DNA of 64,000 bases from assembly GCF_014196915.1 (NCBI RefSeq), contig NZ_JACIEP010000013.1, positions 1 to 64,000 on the forward strand, in the 5' to 3' direction. How positions within the stretch are numbered: position 1 is the stretch's first letter; every line of letters starts with the position of its first letter. Both the position numbers and the translations under genes were made by a program. The notes under the pieces are model-generated. The model was not told the origin of the DNA and made no database searches. It was given only the letters and a program-made list of their open reading frames with translations. Of the stretch, positions 52,776 to 62,802 are shown in pieces. Origin of the DNA: Dysgonomonas hofstadii (GTDB lineage Bacteria > Bacteroidota > Bacteroidia > Bacteroidales > Dysgonomonadaceae).

Positions 52776-53636
52776 CTATCTCTTCCTTATCCAATTCACA
52801 TTTAGTCTTTTGGGCTTTTCTGGTATTGTATTGGAATATCCTGCTGTAACAAAAAGAATTATCTTTTCATAATCAGGAATATTTAAAATTTGTTTAACTG
52901 CTTTCTCCTCTTTTAGAGTTGCAAATTGCCAGTTTAACGGCACAGTATAAATATTATTTACAGTGCACGCAAGCAGAAAATTTTGAATACTTAAAGTCGC
53001 ATCAATCACTGGCATCAATTTCGCCTGTACCGGAAATGGCCGGGTATCAGCGGTAATACATATCAAATGCGGAACTTTTGAACTATAACCTGTTGTACCT
53101 GCTATATTTGGCAATAATTTAACAATATTTTTCTCCTCACTTTCAATATAGAAACGACTAGGTTGACGACAACAGCCACTTGGTGCATCATTAGCTATAT
53201 CAACAATTTCATTCCAAAGTTCATCTGGCACTTGTTTGTCTATATAATTACGGGTTGAAATTCGCGATTTTATTATTTTATAAAAAAATTCTTTATCCTG
53301 CTGTGAGTAATTATTAGCAACATCTTCATTTAGTTCTACAGATTTGCCATTTTGTAATCTTTCATATTTCTCTATCACAGCACAAGCCCAGAAATACGAA
53401 TCATCTGCAAGTATTTTCTCATCAGTCAGTTTATCGCGTAGTTCAATACATTGCCTGTAGGCTGCACCACTATGCCCCTTCTCAAAAGGAACAATATGTA
53501 TTCCCTTGTCTAATATATGGCACTTAACTCGCAAGTTTGTGAAGATAACTTCCTGATCATTACTGTAATCTTTAAAAAATGGAGAATATCTTTTTATGTA
53601 TCGAAAAACACTCATTATTCTATTTTTTACTTCCAT
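52776..53636 (-). CDS. Nitroreductase-family protein with N-terminal extension (second copy)
   Basis: 286 aa. The FMN-fold part reads IIKSRISTRNYIDKQVPDELW and ANDAPSGCCRQPSRFYIES, with PVIDATLSIQNFLLACTVNNIYTVPL near the end. Like the copy at 48107-49090 it carries an N-terminal helical domain with an H-x2-x-KG motif (CHILDKGIHIVPFEKGHSG), so both belong to the same subfamily. One in the middle and one near the top of the operon suggests a real role in polymer synthesis. It starts 6 bp after the acyltransferase gene. Confidence 0.83.
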   Translation of the reverse strand: MEVKNRIMSVFRYIKRYSPFFKDYSNDQEVIFTNLRVKCHILDKGIHIVPFEKGHSGAAYRQCIELRDKLTDEKILADDSYFWACAVIEKYERLQNGKSVELNEDVANNYSQQDKEFFYKIIKSRISTRNYIDKQVPDELWNEIVDIANDAPSGCCRQPSRFYIESEEKNIVKLLPNIAGTTGYSSKVPHLICITADTRPFPVQAKLMPVIDATLSIQNFLLACTVNNIYTVPLNWQFATLKEEKAVKQILNIPDYEKIILFVTAGYSNTIPEKPKRLNVNWIRKR

Positions 53637-53641
53637 ACACT

Positions 53642-54238
53642 TTAAACAATATGTTTTACATGGAAAGGACTATAATTAAATTCTTTAATTTTTCGTTCTC
53701 CTATAATCTTTGCGGGAACTCCTCCCACTATTGCATAATCAGGAACATTCTTAGTTACAATTGCACCAGAAGCGACTATGGCTCCCTTTCCAATTTTTAC
53801 ACCTGGTAAAATAACTACTCGAGAGCAAATCCACGCATAGTCACCAATCTCCACCTTTTCTCCCTCAGTTGCAAAATCAGGGTCATTATAATCGTGATGT
53901 AAAGTCCAAATAATAACTTGCGAAGCAATCGTTACACCTTCATTTATCACCAGTCCTTTCCGTGCATCTAAAACGACATTTTTCCCGATTGAATTATTTC
54001 CTTTAATCATTAGCCCTGCAGGGTTACGTATTTCCAACGAGCGATACATTGCAACATCTTTTCCGATTTTGGCCCCCAACAACCTATACATAATTTTTCT
54101 AACGTGACGAGATAGAATTATTGGAATTATTTCACAAATATATAATTCTTTGAGTGAATTAGCCCAATTAACCAGTCCTTGTTTAAACCACTTCGGTAAT
54201 ATATATTTTAACATCTTCTTAACTTTATCTTTCATCAA
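53642..54238 (-). CDS. Hexapeptide-repeat acyltransferase
   Basis: 198-aa left-handed beta-helix transferase. The hexapeptide repeats run from about residue 60 to 185 ([69 protein letters not shown]). The catalytic histidine is in WTLHHDYN. It would O-acetylate a sugar of the repeat unit using acetyl-CoA. It lies between flippase and nitroreductase-like genes with gaps of 2 and 5 bp. Assignment is to the fold; the acceptor is unknown. Confidence 0.9.
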   Translation of the reverse strand: MMKDKVKKMLKYILPKWFKQGLVNWANSLKELYICEIIPIILSRHVRKIMYRLLGAKIGKDVAMYRSLEIRNPAGLMIKGNNSIGKNVVLDARKGLVINEGVTIASQVIIWTLHHDYNDPDFATEGEKVEIGDYAWICSRVVILPGVKIGKGAIVASGAIVTKNVPDYAIVGGVPAKIIGERKIKEFNYSPFHVKHIV

Positions 54239-54240
54239 AA

Positions 54241-55767
54241 TTATTTCTTTATTTTACATATAACATTTTGTAACATCCCATTAATCATCTTTTTTTCATC
54301 CTTACACAAGCCTATAAGAAAAATGCTTATAATAAAAATTGCAGCCGAAATAATTGCTGTAAAAATAAAACGATATTCAAATGAAAAGTTATTTGTTATT
54401 ATCCAACAAACCAAAATAATAACAAAAAAAGGTATCGTTATTCGCCATATTACATTATTAAAAAAAACCCTAACTGACATATTCGCAATCTTTTTTATAT
54501 ATACTATCCGAAAAATAGTTGCTAAAAATTCAATCAAGGCAAAACAAATCATAACAGAATTTATAGGGAATTTTGCTTTCAGCAAAACATATGCAATCGG
54601 CAAGTTAAACAAGTAAATACTACTGATAATAATCTGATAATATTTAACTTTACCAACAGCCTGAACAGCTGGTTGCAAACCGACTGTCAGCTGATTGAAT
54701 AAAAGTGCAACCAGAATCAAAGAACAAAATGAAACTGTATAATCAGGTACATTTTCTAGCCAAAACCTCAAAATTGCAGGCATTTCAAAAATACAGGGAA
54801 CAGCAATTATTGTAACAAGCAAAAAGCTAAATTTACATGCTTTCATTGAAAGACGTAACATCCGTTGTCTATTACCCATTCCTTCACTGGCTACTATTTG
54901 TGGGTTGAACGCCCGAAGCAATGCCTGCGATAGAAAACTTGCCTGAGCGAAAATTTGCTGTGCAATGCCAAACGCTGAATTAATAATTGTATTAAAGAAG
55001 ATATTAAAAATCACTGCAATACCTTGTGTTCTGACATTGTATGTTAATGCACCCCCCAAACTCCATCCTGCAAAACTGCCTATTTCTTTCATCAAAGACT
55101 TATCTATTTGATAATTGGTAACAATACATTCTTTATATTTTTTCAAACAATATATTCCATAAAGTAAGAAAGACACAAATGCTATAATAGCAGTAAAAAA
55201 TCCATAATAAATTAATCGTTCTGTCTGAATAAAATACGCCAAGGAAATAGCTATCAACAATTTAAAAATTGATTCTATGATTAATACAATAGATATCCAC
55301 AGCATATTTTCGTGTGCATTTAATGACGCAGTAAAGGGAACCGCAATAATCGTAAAAAAGACAGAAGCCGTCATAAATTGATAAACTGCTTTTGCCGCAG
55401 ATATTCTGTCAGGAGAAATATTCAAAAAACCATTAAACAAAAATGGGGCGATACCTTCCAATGCAATAACGACAATAATTCCAATTAGGATATGTAAAAT
55501 CCAACTGTTTGCAAAAACCTTCTTTTGCATTTCAAAATCACCTGTACCCTGATGAAAAGAGAGATACCGCTGAGTGGAGGTAGTCATTGCTGCGTTCAAA
55601 AAGGCAAGCATTGCTATTACACCAGCTATCAAATTGAACACGCCAAAATCAGACTCACCTAAATAGTTCAGGACAAGCCGTGTCGAGTACAATGAGATAC
55701 CTATTGTAATCAACATCTTAGCATACAAAATACCTGTATTTAATGCTACTTTATTTGCGGCATTCAT
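54241..55767 (-). CDS. Polysaccharide flippase (Wzx-like)
   Basis: 508 aa with about 14 transmembrane helices, MOP-superfamily layout. The N-terminus ([43 protein letters not shown]) is typical of oligosaccharide flippases in Bacteroidales. It moves the undecaprenyl-linked repeat unit across the inner membrane. It is the first of the tightly packed, AT-rich part of the operon, following wzc after a 172-bp gap in which no clear promoter is seen. Confidence 0.93.
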   Translation of the reverse strand: MNAANKVALNTGILYAKMLITIGISLYSTRLVLNYLGESDFGVFNLIAGVIAMLAFLNAAMTTSTQRYLSFHQGTGDFEMQKKVFANSWILHILIGIIVVIALEGIAPFLFNGFLNISPDRISAAKAVYQFMTASVFFTIIAVPFTASLNAHENMLWISIVLIIESIFKLLIAISLAYFIQTERLIYYGFFTAIIAFVSFLLYGIYCLKKYKECIVTNYQIDKSLMKEIGSFAGWSLGGALTYNVRTQGIAVIFNIFFNTIINSAFGIAQQIFAQASFLSQALLRAFNPQIVASEGMGNRQRMLRLSMKACKFSFLLVTIIAVPCIFEMPAILRFWLENVPDYTVSFCSLILVALLFNQLTVGLQPAVQAVGKVKYYQIIISSIYLFNLPIAYVLLKAKFPINSVMICFALIEFLATIFRIVYIKKIANMSVRVFFNNVIWRITIPFFVIILVCWIITNNFSFEYRFIFTAIISAAIFIISIFLIGLCKDEKKMINGMLQNVICKIKK

Positions 55768-55939
55768 TAGTTCTGTATTGATATAAATATATATAGCCCA
55801 CTAGTTAAAAAACCGAATTACCTACATAGGTAAAATATCAAATATGGTTCGTTTTATAAAGAATATGTATATAAAGCCTTACTAAATTTGAACCAATAAA
55901 ACCGACTCACCTCACCATCAGGCAAGCTATTTTCAAATA

Positions 55940-58330
55940 CTATTTTTTATTTTCGCCATATCCATAAGTATACCCATACCCATAACGGCCATATCTTCCC
56001 CTATTCTTAGATGGCTCAACTCCATTTATGACCAAATACATATTTGGTAGCCTTTTATCATGATATACATCATTTACAAATGTTATCGCATTCCTAGGTG
56101 TTACATTTTCCCTAGTAACATATATTGTCGTATCAGCATATAGACTAAGCAAAAACGTATCGGAAACAACGCCTATTGGTGCGGAATCGATAACAATTAC
56201 ATCATAGAGTTCTCTTGCTTCATCTAGTAATTCTTTCAATGACGGTTTCATCAGTAGCTCATTCGGGTTTGGCGGAATAATTCCAGCCTGCAAGATATCC
56301 AAATTTGGAAATTCCGTAACAGAAGCTAACAATTGCTTCCAATCAGGTTCGCTTCCAGACAAATAAGCAGTCAGCCCGTCTCCTTTAGAAAAACCCATAT
56401 CCACAGCTAATTTTGGATTCCGGATATCCATACCTATCAAAAGAACTCTCTTTTCAGACAAAGCAAAGGATACGGCTGTGTTTACACTTACAAATGTTTT
56501 ACCTTCTCCTGGTATTGTCGATGTTACCAAAACGACTTTCTTGTCAGGATCATTTAATATAAACTGAATATTATTTCTTAATGTTCTGAATAATTCGACA
56601 ATAGGAGTTGTTTTATCTTTACCCATAACTATTACTCCATCCTCGTCTTTATTCATAATTTCACCAATAACAGTAACATCAGATAATTTTTCAAGTTCTT
56701 CTCTTCCCGTTATATTCAACTGCATCATATCACGGATATAAATAACAGCAACAGGAATTACAAGGCCAATTAAGAGTGATGCCAGTAATATTATATTCCT
56801 CTTAGGAGAAATAGGTTCATCTGGAACAACAGGATCTGTTATTACCTTAGCTTTATCTGCCGTAGAAGCCATGGTTATACTTGTCTCTTCGCGTACTTGC
56901 ATCAAATAAAGATACAACGCTTGTTTGATTTGCTGTTGACGAGTCACCTCTAACAGTCCTCTTTCCTGCATTGGCACAGTACGTATTCGAGCAGAAATCT
57001 GAGAGGCTTGATGGTCTGCATCTAGCTTTGCGATATTCAACCCCCGGCGAACAGTATTTACCGCACTTTGAATACTTTCTCGTGTGTTAGCTAACTCTGA
57101 TAACACAGCCTGTCGCGAAGGGCTACTTTCACTTGTACTTCGTTCTAATCTTTGAAACGCTAATAAAGACTCATTATATTGTGCGATAATTGCAGATAAT
57201 CCCGGATCTGTAATTCCTAGGTTTGGAATCAGTTTATAATTATTATCTGGCTTTTGTACAAAGTTCTCTACCCACTCTATAGTTTTCAATTGAGTTTCAA
57301 TATCAATTCGGCGTTGTTCTACAGTAGAGGTCTGTTCTACAAAAACTTTTGCTTCAGTGCTTAAGTCTGTGATTCCTTGCTCTTTTTTGTAATTAACAAC
57401 CTTATCTTCAATGCCGCTTAACTCTATTGAAATACTATCTAAACGCTCATTTATAAATTTAGACGTATTATACGCCATTTCATTATTATCCTTAATATTA
57501 TTTTCATTATAAATCTTAACTATTTCATTAAGGATATCTATGCCTTTATCAACATTAAGCAGATCGAGGCCAATGGTCAATACTGATGAGTTCTTAGTTG
57601 TTGAAGACACCTTTAGCTCACTAGCCAATCCATAAGCTACTTTTTGAACATTCTGTATAGTAACAATGTATTCTTCATCCAGTTGCTCTTCATCTATATT
57701 CGGTTTATCAGTAACATAAAGGCGTCCTAAATTCGAAGGTAATTCTATGAATCCGGGTAATTTATCCAAATTTCCATCTATTTCTGTTTCATCTTTCTTC
57801 AAATAATATTTACCCCGGACAGAAACAGATGGTCCATTTTTCTTTATGTGTAATTTTATAAAGCCATCTAATTCGTCAGGTTTTACATCTTCCAGTCTTA
57901 CATAGAAAGGACAATTTTGATAAATTTCAGTATCCCTAAAAAAACCACTTTCAAAATAAGAAGTCTGTAGTTCTAACGTAGATACAACCTGTCGCATTAA
58001 ATTAGGCGAAGAAAAAACAGCAATTTCATTATCAACATTATTGGTTGTACTCAATAAGCCCAAATCTTCCAATGCACCTAAAGGACTGTTTTTTTGAGCA
58101 CCTGTTCCTGTATTTTCTTTCAATAAGACAGATGTAGAAACACCATATTGTCGATCCATTCTCAAATATACAAAAACCCCTATTATAAGAAATACTATTG
58201 CTGATAATACAAACCACCTCCAATGGAGTATATATTTAAAAAGGATTTCTCTTAAATCAATTTCCTCTTCTTTATTTTCGAGATTACTATAACCAGATTC
58301 TGAAGAAAATTTATTCATACTTTTAGACAA
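55940..58330 (-). CDS. wzc: Polysaccharide co-polymerase and tyrosine autokinase (Wzc)
   Basis: 796 aa. An N-terminal Wzz domain with two transmembrane helices (about 32-52 and 510-530) surrounds a large periplasmic coiled-coil region. The C-terminal cytoplasmic part is a BY-kinase: Walker A TSTIPGEGKT, the A' site VLLIGMDIRNP and VIDSAPIG. The extreme C-terminus is tyrosine-rich (RYGRYGYGYTYGYG), the usual autophosphorylation cluster. It controls polymer length and export with Wza. It follows wza by 37 bp, so the two are co-transcribed. Confidence 0.96.
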   Translation of the reverse strand: MSKSMNKFSSESGYSNLENKEEEIDLREILFKYILHWRWFVLSAIVFLIIGVFVYLRMDRQYGVSTSVLLKENTGTGAQKNSPLGALEDLGLLSTTNNVDNEIAVFSSPNLMRQVVSTLELQTSYFESGFFRDTEIYQNCPFYVRLEDVKPDELDGFIKLHIKKNGPSVSVRGKYYLKKDETEIDGNLDKLPGFIELPSNLGRLYVTDKPNIDEEQLDEEYIVTIQNVQKVAYGLASELKVSSTTKNSSVLTIGLDLLNVDKGIDILNEIVKIYNENNIKDNNEMAYNTSKFINERLDSISIELSGIEDKVVNYKKEQGITDLSTEAKVFVEQTSTVEQRRIDIETQLKTIEWVENFVQKPDNNYKLIPNLGITDPGLSAIIAQYNESLLAFQRLERSTSESSPSRQAVLSELANTRESIQSAVNTVRRGLNIAKLDADHQASQISARIRTVPMQERGLLEVTRQQQIKQALYLYLMQVREETSITMASTADKAKVITDPVVPDEPISPKRNIILLASLLIGLVIPVAVIYIRDMMQLNITGREELEKLSDVTVIGEIMNKDEDGVIVMGKDKTTPIVELFRTLRNNIQFILNDPDKKVVLVTSTIPGEGKTFVSVNTAVSFALSEKRVLLIGMDIRNPKLAVDMGFSKGDGLTAYLSGSEPDWKQLLASVTEFPNLDILQAGIIPPNPNELLMKPSLKELLDEARELYDVIVIDSAPIGVVSDTFLLSLYADTTIYVTRENVTPRNAITFVNDVYHDKRLPNMYLVINGVEPSKNRGRYGRYGYGYTYGYGENKK

Positions 58331-58367
58331 TCTGTTTTTACATTAAAAATCAACCATTAATAGAGTT

Positions 58368-59192
58368 TCATCTAGTTATTATAGCAATAACAGAAATCAG
58401 TATAGACAAACCAGACAAAGCCAACGATTCGAATGTACCAAATGAAGAATTATTTCCTTTTGCCTTATTTGGTGAAACAATTATCTTATCATTTTGTTGC
58501 AAATAATAAATATCATTATTAAGCAATACATCTTTGTCTTGCAAATCTATCCGGCGAACACTACGTTCTCCATCTGCATTTTCTCTTACAAGGAGTACAT
58601 TTTTCCGATTTCCATATATAGTAAGATCTCCAGCTGATGCTAATGCATCAAAGAGAGTCATTTGTTCGTTCTCTGACGTATATAGGCCAGGCCTTGCAAC
58701 TTCACCTAATACAGCAACTTTATAATTCAAAAAACGAATATTAACAATAGGCTCTTCTTTTAGATATTTAGGATAAACCAATGAATAGATCTTCTTTTCC
58801 GCCTCTTTTTTTGTCAACCCTCCAATTTCAATCTTTCCTATTACAGGAAAATTTATGAAGCCACTATTGTCGACAATATAATTTTGAAGACTCCCTGAAA
58901 CACCTCCTGTACTAATGTTTGTTATTTGTGTTTGCAAAACATTATTAGATCCGGAAGGAAGTATAGGCAAATTAAAATCACTCGCAGCCTCCCGCGTTGG
59001 TGTATTAACCGTTATACTTAATACATCCTTAGGCATTATTTTTGCTTCATAGTTTTCTGCTGATTTAGCAAATTCCTCTGTCGATATTAACTCTGCGTCT
59101 GTTAAATAAGGGATTTTTTTATATGCCGTACAAGATCCTAACAACACAGGTATCAATAATACTAAACATATCCTTCTTAATAATAATTTCAT
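58368..59192 (-). CDS. wza: Polysaccharide export lipoprotein (Wza)
   Basis: 274-aa outer-membrane exporter. Lipoprotein signal (LVLLIPVLLGSCTAYKK, lipid-attached cysteine at 21), then the Poly_export domain (MPKDVLSITVNTPTREA, VDNSGFINFPVIGKIEIGGLT) and a SLBB domain (YKVAVLGEVARPGLY). A C-terminal hydrophobic helix (ALSGLSILISVIAII) would form the outer-membrane pore. It is the first gene of the polysaccharide operon; a promoter lies at about 59331-59338. Confidence 0.95.
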   Translation of the reverse strand: MKLLLRRICLVLLIPVLLGSCTAYKKIPYLTDAELISTEEFAKSAENYEAKIMPKDVLSITVNTPTREAASDFNLPILPSGSNNVLQTQITNISTGGVSGSLQNYIVDNSGFINFPVIGKIEIGGLTKKEAEKKIYSLVYPKYLKEEPIVNIRFLNYKVAVLGEVARPGLYTSENEQMTLFDALASAGDLTIYGNRKNVLLVRENADGERSVRRIDLQDKDVLLNNDIYYLQQNDKIIVSPNKAKGNNSSFGTFESLALSGLSILISVIAIITR

Positions 59193-59330
59193 TATCTCTA
59201 ATTTTGGATTAATAAGATCAATAAAACCAAGAGCTTATTGATCAAAATAAGTTTTCAATTACCACCCAAGAAAACAAGTATTTACGTCTCAGTGCAATAT
59301 CACAAAACCATCGATTTTATTTTTGCGCTA

Positions 59331-59338
59331 CAAATGTA
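59331..59338 (-). promoter_or_regulatory. -7 element of the polysaccharide operon promoter
   Basis: CAAATGTA, that is TACATTTG on the minus strand; a weak CTTG lies about 19 bp further upstream at 59358-59361. It gives a leader of about 130 bases before wza. No invertible-promoter repeats like those of Bacteroides capsule loci were seen around it. Confidence 0.55.
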
Positions 59339-59426
59339 GGGATTTTTTAACTGAAAGCAAGCTTTTTATTCCAACATTTTCAATAGATAACCAGCCAATC
59401 ACTTCTTACTAGAGTATAATAACAGC

Positions 59427-60017
59427 TTATCTATAATACCCAAACAACACATCTTCCACTATACAACATATTATATGTCCGATCAATATATGAGATTCCT
59501 GTATTCTTGGCGTTTCTTTTGATGGAACTTTTATACAAAGATCGCATAGAGTAGCAGCCTTACCTCCAGTCTCTCCACTCATCACAATAGATTTGATTCC
59601 TCTTTCTTTACACACATTTAAAGCCTGGATAATATTTTCCGAATTACCCGATGTTGTTATACCAATAAAAACATCTCCCGGAACCCCCTGAGCTTGAATC
59701 TGCCGGGCAAAAAGCTTTTCGAAGCCATAATCATTCCCGATTGCTGTTATTATTGAAGTATCTGTTGATAATGAAATGGACGGAATTCCTGGTCGATCAA
59801 AATAAAACCGGCTTACAAATTCCCCGGCAATATGTTGAGCATCGGCTGCGCTTCCTCCATTTCCGGCAAGCATCGTTTTTTTATTGTCCTGATAAGCAGA
59901 AATAACCATTTCAGCCGCAACTCTCACAGCCTTTAGCAAGTCTAAATCATCAAGCATTTTCTCTTTCACAGAGATGGAATCTTGTATCTGACGGATAACT
60001 ATATTATCTAAATTCAT
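59427..60017 (-). CDS. gmhA: Phosphoheptose isomerase (SIS domain)
   Basis: Converts sedoheptulose 7-phosphate to D-glycero-D-manno-heptose 7-phosphate, the first step of heptose synthesis. The 196-aa SIS-fold protein has MLAGNGGSAADAQHIAGEFVSRFYFDRPG, the ALSTDTSIITAIGND-like segment and GITTSGNSENIIQAL, all diagnostic. It lies upstream of wza on the same strand with a separate promoter between, so it is probably its own transcript. CAAATATA at 60036-60043 gives a -7-like TATATTTG for it. Confidence 0.93.
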   Translation of the reverse strand: MNLDNIVIRQIQDSISVKEKMLDDLDLLKAVRVAAEMVISAYQDNKKTMLAGNGGSAADAQHIAGEFVSRFYFDRPGIPSISLSTDTSIITAIGNDYGFEKLFARQIQAQGVPGDVFIGITTSGNSENIIQALNVCKERGIKSIVMSGETGGKAATLCDLCIKVPSKETPRIQESHILIGHIICCIVEDVLFGYYR

Positions 60018-60253
60018 ACGTAAATACCTTTTCTACAAATATAAATCTTGCAGTTTTGTATCGTTTGTGGTTAATTATTGCACAAAAGTAATGTTTTTAA
60101 ATGAAATAATTCTCAAAAGACTTTAATTTTATTACAGACAAAACATACATAAAAACCCACCACAACCAAGAATTTACAATTGATGAAAAAATGTTGATAA
60201 GTATTTACTCTCCTTAACTCGGGAATGATATATATTATATTTATATTTGTATT

Positions 60254-61180
60254 ATGAAAAGAGAACTCTTTAATTATTTAGATTTTTTATTACCCACACA
60301 TAACTGTGTCATCATCCAGAATCTAGGAGCTTTTATTATAAACCTGGATATTTCCACCATTTCAAAAAACGGAGAAGTTCAGGCCCCACGATATACAATC
60401 ACATTCAATCCTGAAATAACTCATAATGATGGCGTTCTACCTTCATACATAATGAAGATAGAGAACATTACTTACGATGCTGCCTGTAACAAGATAAAAG
60501 AATCTGTAAAAAGGATCAAATCAGACCTGAAGATCAACAGATATATCTCTTGTGGAAACATAGGCTCTATGAGTATGAATATTGATGAGAACATCATATT
60601 TACGCCGAACAGGGATTACACACATCCGGACTATATCGGGCTATACCATACTGGGATCAGACGTATAGAGGACATAAACGAATCCATTGATAAAGAGAAA
60701 AAATATATCTCATTCAAGTACATAGCTGGAAGCGTAGCAGCGGCCGCTGTTGCCATACTCTTATTTACAATCCCAAGTGTTAACATTAATAACAATCAGG
60801 AGGTGACTCAGAGTGCCAGTTTCCTTTCTTCTATAAGCACTTCTTTATCTCTGACAAACAAAGAAGTAACCACCATCACCTTTCCCAAAGTGGAGACGCC
60901 AACACAAAGATTGGAAAACAATCAGGTCTGGGAAAAGCCTGCACGTACCTATTATATTATAATAGGTGGTGAAGAGTCTAAAAGCAGAGCCGATATACTA
61001 CTAAGCAAGATACAAAACGAAGACTTTAAAGATGCTTCCATCATAGAATCCCCGGACAGATATAGAATCTATGTAGCATCATTCTTCGACAAGAAAGAAG
61101 CTGAATTATTTCTCGAAGGGTTCAGGAAAGACAACCCTAAATACGGGACAGCATGGTTACTTTCTAAAAGAAATCCCTGA
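60254..61180 (+). CDS. HU-CCDC81 and SPOR domain membrane protein
   Basis: 308 aa. Residues about 1-150 resemble the bacterial HU-CCDC81 tandem domains (HNCVIIQNLGAFIINLD, RYTITFNPEITHNDGVL). A transmembrane helix follows at about 152-172 (YIAGSVAAAAVAILLFTIPSV), then a serine/threonine-rich linker and a C-terminal SPOR domain (about 232-305, TYYIIIGGEESKSRADILLSKI) that binds denuded glycan at the septum. The layout is peculiar to Bacteroidetes and suggests a role in cell division. A -7-like TATATTTG ends only four bases before the ATG, so the message might be nearly leaderless. Confidence 0.87.
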   Translation: MKRELFNYLDFLLPTHNCVIIQNLGAFIINLDISTISKNGEVQAPRYTITFNPEITHNDGVLPSYIMKIENITYDAACNKIKESVKRIKSDLKINRYISCGNIGSMSMNIDENIIFTPNRDYTHPDYIGLYHTGIRRIEDINESIDKEKKYISFKYIAGSVAAAAVAILLFTIPSVNINNNQEVTQSASFLSSISTSLSLTNKEVTTITFPKVETPTQRLENNQVWEKPARTYYIIIGGEESKSRADILLSKIQNEDFKDASIIESPDRYRIYVASFFDKKEAELFLEGFRKDNPKYGTAWLLSKRNP

Positions 61181-61209
61181 TAATAAATTCATCTCCATAT
61201 AAAACACAT

Positions 61210-61229
61210 AAGGCCGGAATCCCGGCCTT
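61210..61229. terminator. Bidirectional terminator between SPOR gene and upp
   Basis: Stem AAGGCCGG (61210-61217) / CCGGCCTT (61222-61229). It lies 30 bp after the SPOR gene and 25 bp after upp on the other strand. T-runs on both sides are weak. Confidence 0.7.
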
Positions 61230-61254
61230 TATTCATTATATAATTTATTATCAA

Positions 61255-61914
61255 TCATCCTTCTTTTTCCCCATAAGCCAAATCACCGGCATCACCCAAT
61301 CCCGGAACAATATACGCAGACTCATTCAGTTCCGGATCAATAGCTGCGGCCCATATTGTAGTTTTGTCTTGCGGGAAGTTTCGTTCGCAATATTCAATAG
61401 CCTGCCTGCTTGCAATTATAGTAGCTATATGGATATGCTTAGGTTCACCCTTCGTGGTCAATGCCTGATATGAGAGGTCCATACTCCCCCCTGTTGCCAG
61501 CATCGGATCGGTCAGGATCAACACCTTGCCATCGATACGGGGTGAAGCAATATATTCGATATGAATATGAAAACTCTGATGATTCTCCCTGTATTTACGG
61601 TATGCCGAAACAAAAGCATTCTCTGCCTTATCGAAACAATTCAGGAAACCGTGATGATAAACAAGCCCTGCACGAAGAATAGTAGCAATAACAAGTGAGT
61701 CCACCGGGACATTCGTCGTTGATGTGCCTAATGGCGTTTGTGTTTCTAATGAAGAATAATCGAGCGTCTTACTAATTTCATAGGCCATTATCTCGCCTAT
61801 CCTTTCAATATTTCGCCTGAACCGCATACTGTCGCGCTGAACATCTACATCCCGTAGCTCGCTAACAAAACGATTCAAAATAGTGTTTTGTTCCGAAAGA
61901 TTTATTGTTTTCAT
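61255..61914 (-). CDS. upp: Uracil phosphoribosyltransferase
   Basis: Salvages uracil to UMP with PRPP. The 219-aa protein is of the family's usual length; the PRPP loop reads VLILTDPMLATGGSM and the uracil-binding C-terminus has AYIVPGLGDAGDLAYGE. The N-terminal part (FVSELRDVDVQRDSMRFRRNIERIGEIMAYEIS) fits. CAAAATTA at 61930-61937 offers a -7-like TAATTTTG just upstream. It is followed by a convergent SPOR gene. Confidence 0.96.
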   Translation of the reverse strand: MKTINLSEQNTILNRFVSELRDVDVQRDSMRFRRNIERIGEIMAYEISKTLDYSSLETQTPLGTSTTNVPVDSLVIATILRAGLVYHHGFLNCFDKAENAFVSAYRKYRENHQSFHIHIEYIASPRIDGKVLILTDPMLATGGSMDLSYQALTTKGEPKHIHIATIIASRQAIEYCERNFPQDKTTIWAAAIDPELNESAYIVPGLGDAGDLAYGEKEG

Positions 61915-61977
61915 ATAAAGATTTTACGCCAAAATTAGTAGTTTTCTTTCAAAATAACAGATCAGGAGCGTTAAATA

Positions 61978-62721
61978 TTATCTATTCCATATCTTCCAGG
62001 CAGCTACAGCCTGCAAAACAAGCATCTCTTCCCCGTTTTTTACAACAGCTCCGTTTTCCTTACCCAGCCTCATAAACTTTGTTTCTGAAGGATTATAAAC
62101 CAGATCGTACAGCAGATGTTTTGAAGATAGTAGCTCATATGGAATATCAGGTGCTTCTTCCGTTTTAGGATACATTCCTACCGGAGACGCATTAACTATC
62201 ACCTTAAACTCAGACATAATATTTCCATCCAGTTCGGCATAAGTAAGCATACCCGGCTGACTTGTCCTCGACACGAAAGTTACCTCCAGCCCCAGATTCT
62301 GCAAACCTTTAAGCACAGCCTTCGATGCGCCTCCTGTACCTAAAATCAGGGCTTTCTTATGATCCTCTTTATTAATCAGAGGCGAAATCGAATTCTGGAA
62401 ACCAATGATATCGGAATTATATCCCTTTAATTTCACATTGCCGCCGTCTCTGATTATCTTAATTACATTGATAGCTCCTATATCTTTTGCCTGCGGATCA
62501 AAATCATCCAGATACTGCATCACTTGCAGCTTATAAGGGAGAGTCACATTCATTCCTTTAAGGTTTTCATGTGACTTTATTATCTCCGGAAACAAACTGA
62601 TATCCGATATTTCAAACTTAACGTATTCTGCATCTATATTCTCTACCCGGAACTTCTCATTGAAGAATTTCGGCGAGAATGAGTGTGTAAGGGGATTCCC
62701 TATTATACCATACAAATCCAT
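61978..62721 (-). CDS. aroE: Shikimate dehydrogenase
   Basis: Reduces 3-dehydroshikimate to shikimate with NADPH in aromatic amino acid synthesis. From ATG 62721 the product is 247 aa: MDLYGIIGNPLTHSFSPKFFN with the shikimate-binding serines, MNVTLPYKL with the catalytic lysine, GTGGASKAVLKGL for NADP and NASPVGMYP. The frame is open nine codons further (62748), but the family starts here. It lies downstream of ompH with a terminator between them, on the same strand. Confidence 0.95.
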   Translation of the reverse strand: MDLYGIIGNPLTHSFSPKFFNEKFRVENIDAEYVKFEISDISLFPEIIKSHENLKGMNVTLPYKLQVMQYLDDFDPQAKDIGAINVIKIIRDGGNVKLKGYNSDIIGFQNSISPLINKEDHKKALILGTGGASKAVLKGLQNLGLEVTFVSRTSQPGMLTYAELDGNIMSEFKVIVNASPVGMYPKTEEAPDIPYELLSSKHLLYDLVYNPSETKFMRLGKENGAVVKNGEEMLVLQAVAAWKIWNR

Positions 62722-62753
62722 AAAGCTAGACTTAGGTGTTATATACAAAAAAA

Positions 62754-62782
62754 TAGGATAACCCCAGATTGTTGTTATCCTA
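62754..62782 (-). terminator. Terminator after the OmpH-like gene
   Basis: Perfect 9-bp stem TAGGATAAC (62754-62762) / GTTATCCTA (62774-62782), followed on the minus strand by TTTTTTT. It lies 20 bp past the stop and ends within the aroE leader. Confidence 0.88.
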
Positions 62783-62802
62783 ATTTCTATTTCATCAGCC
62801 TG

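Noticed and set aside
58331-59426. Invertible promoter of the Bacteroides capsule type before wza
   Set aside because: No inverted repeats flank the promoter-like element and no adjacent invertase or UpxY-like antiterminator gene is present.
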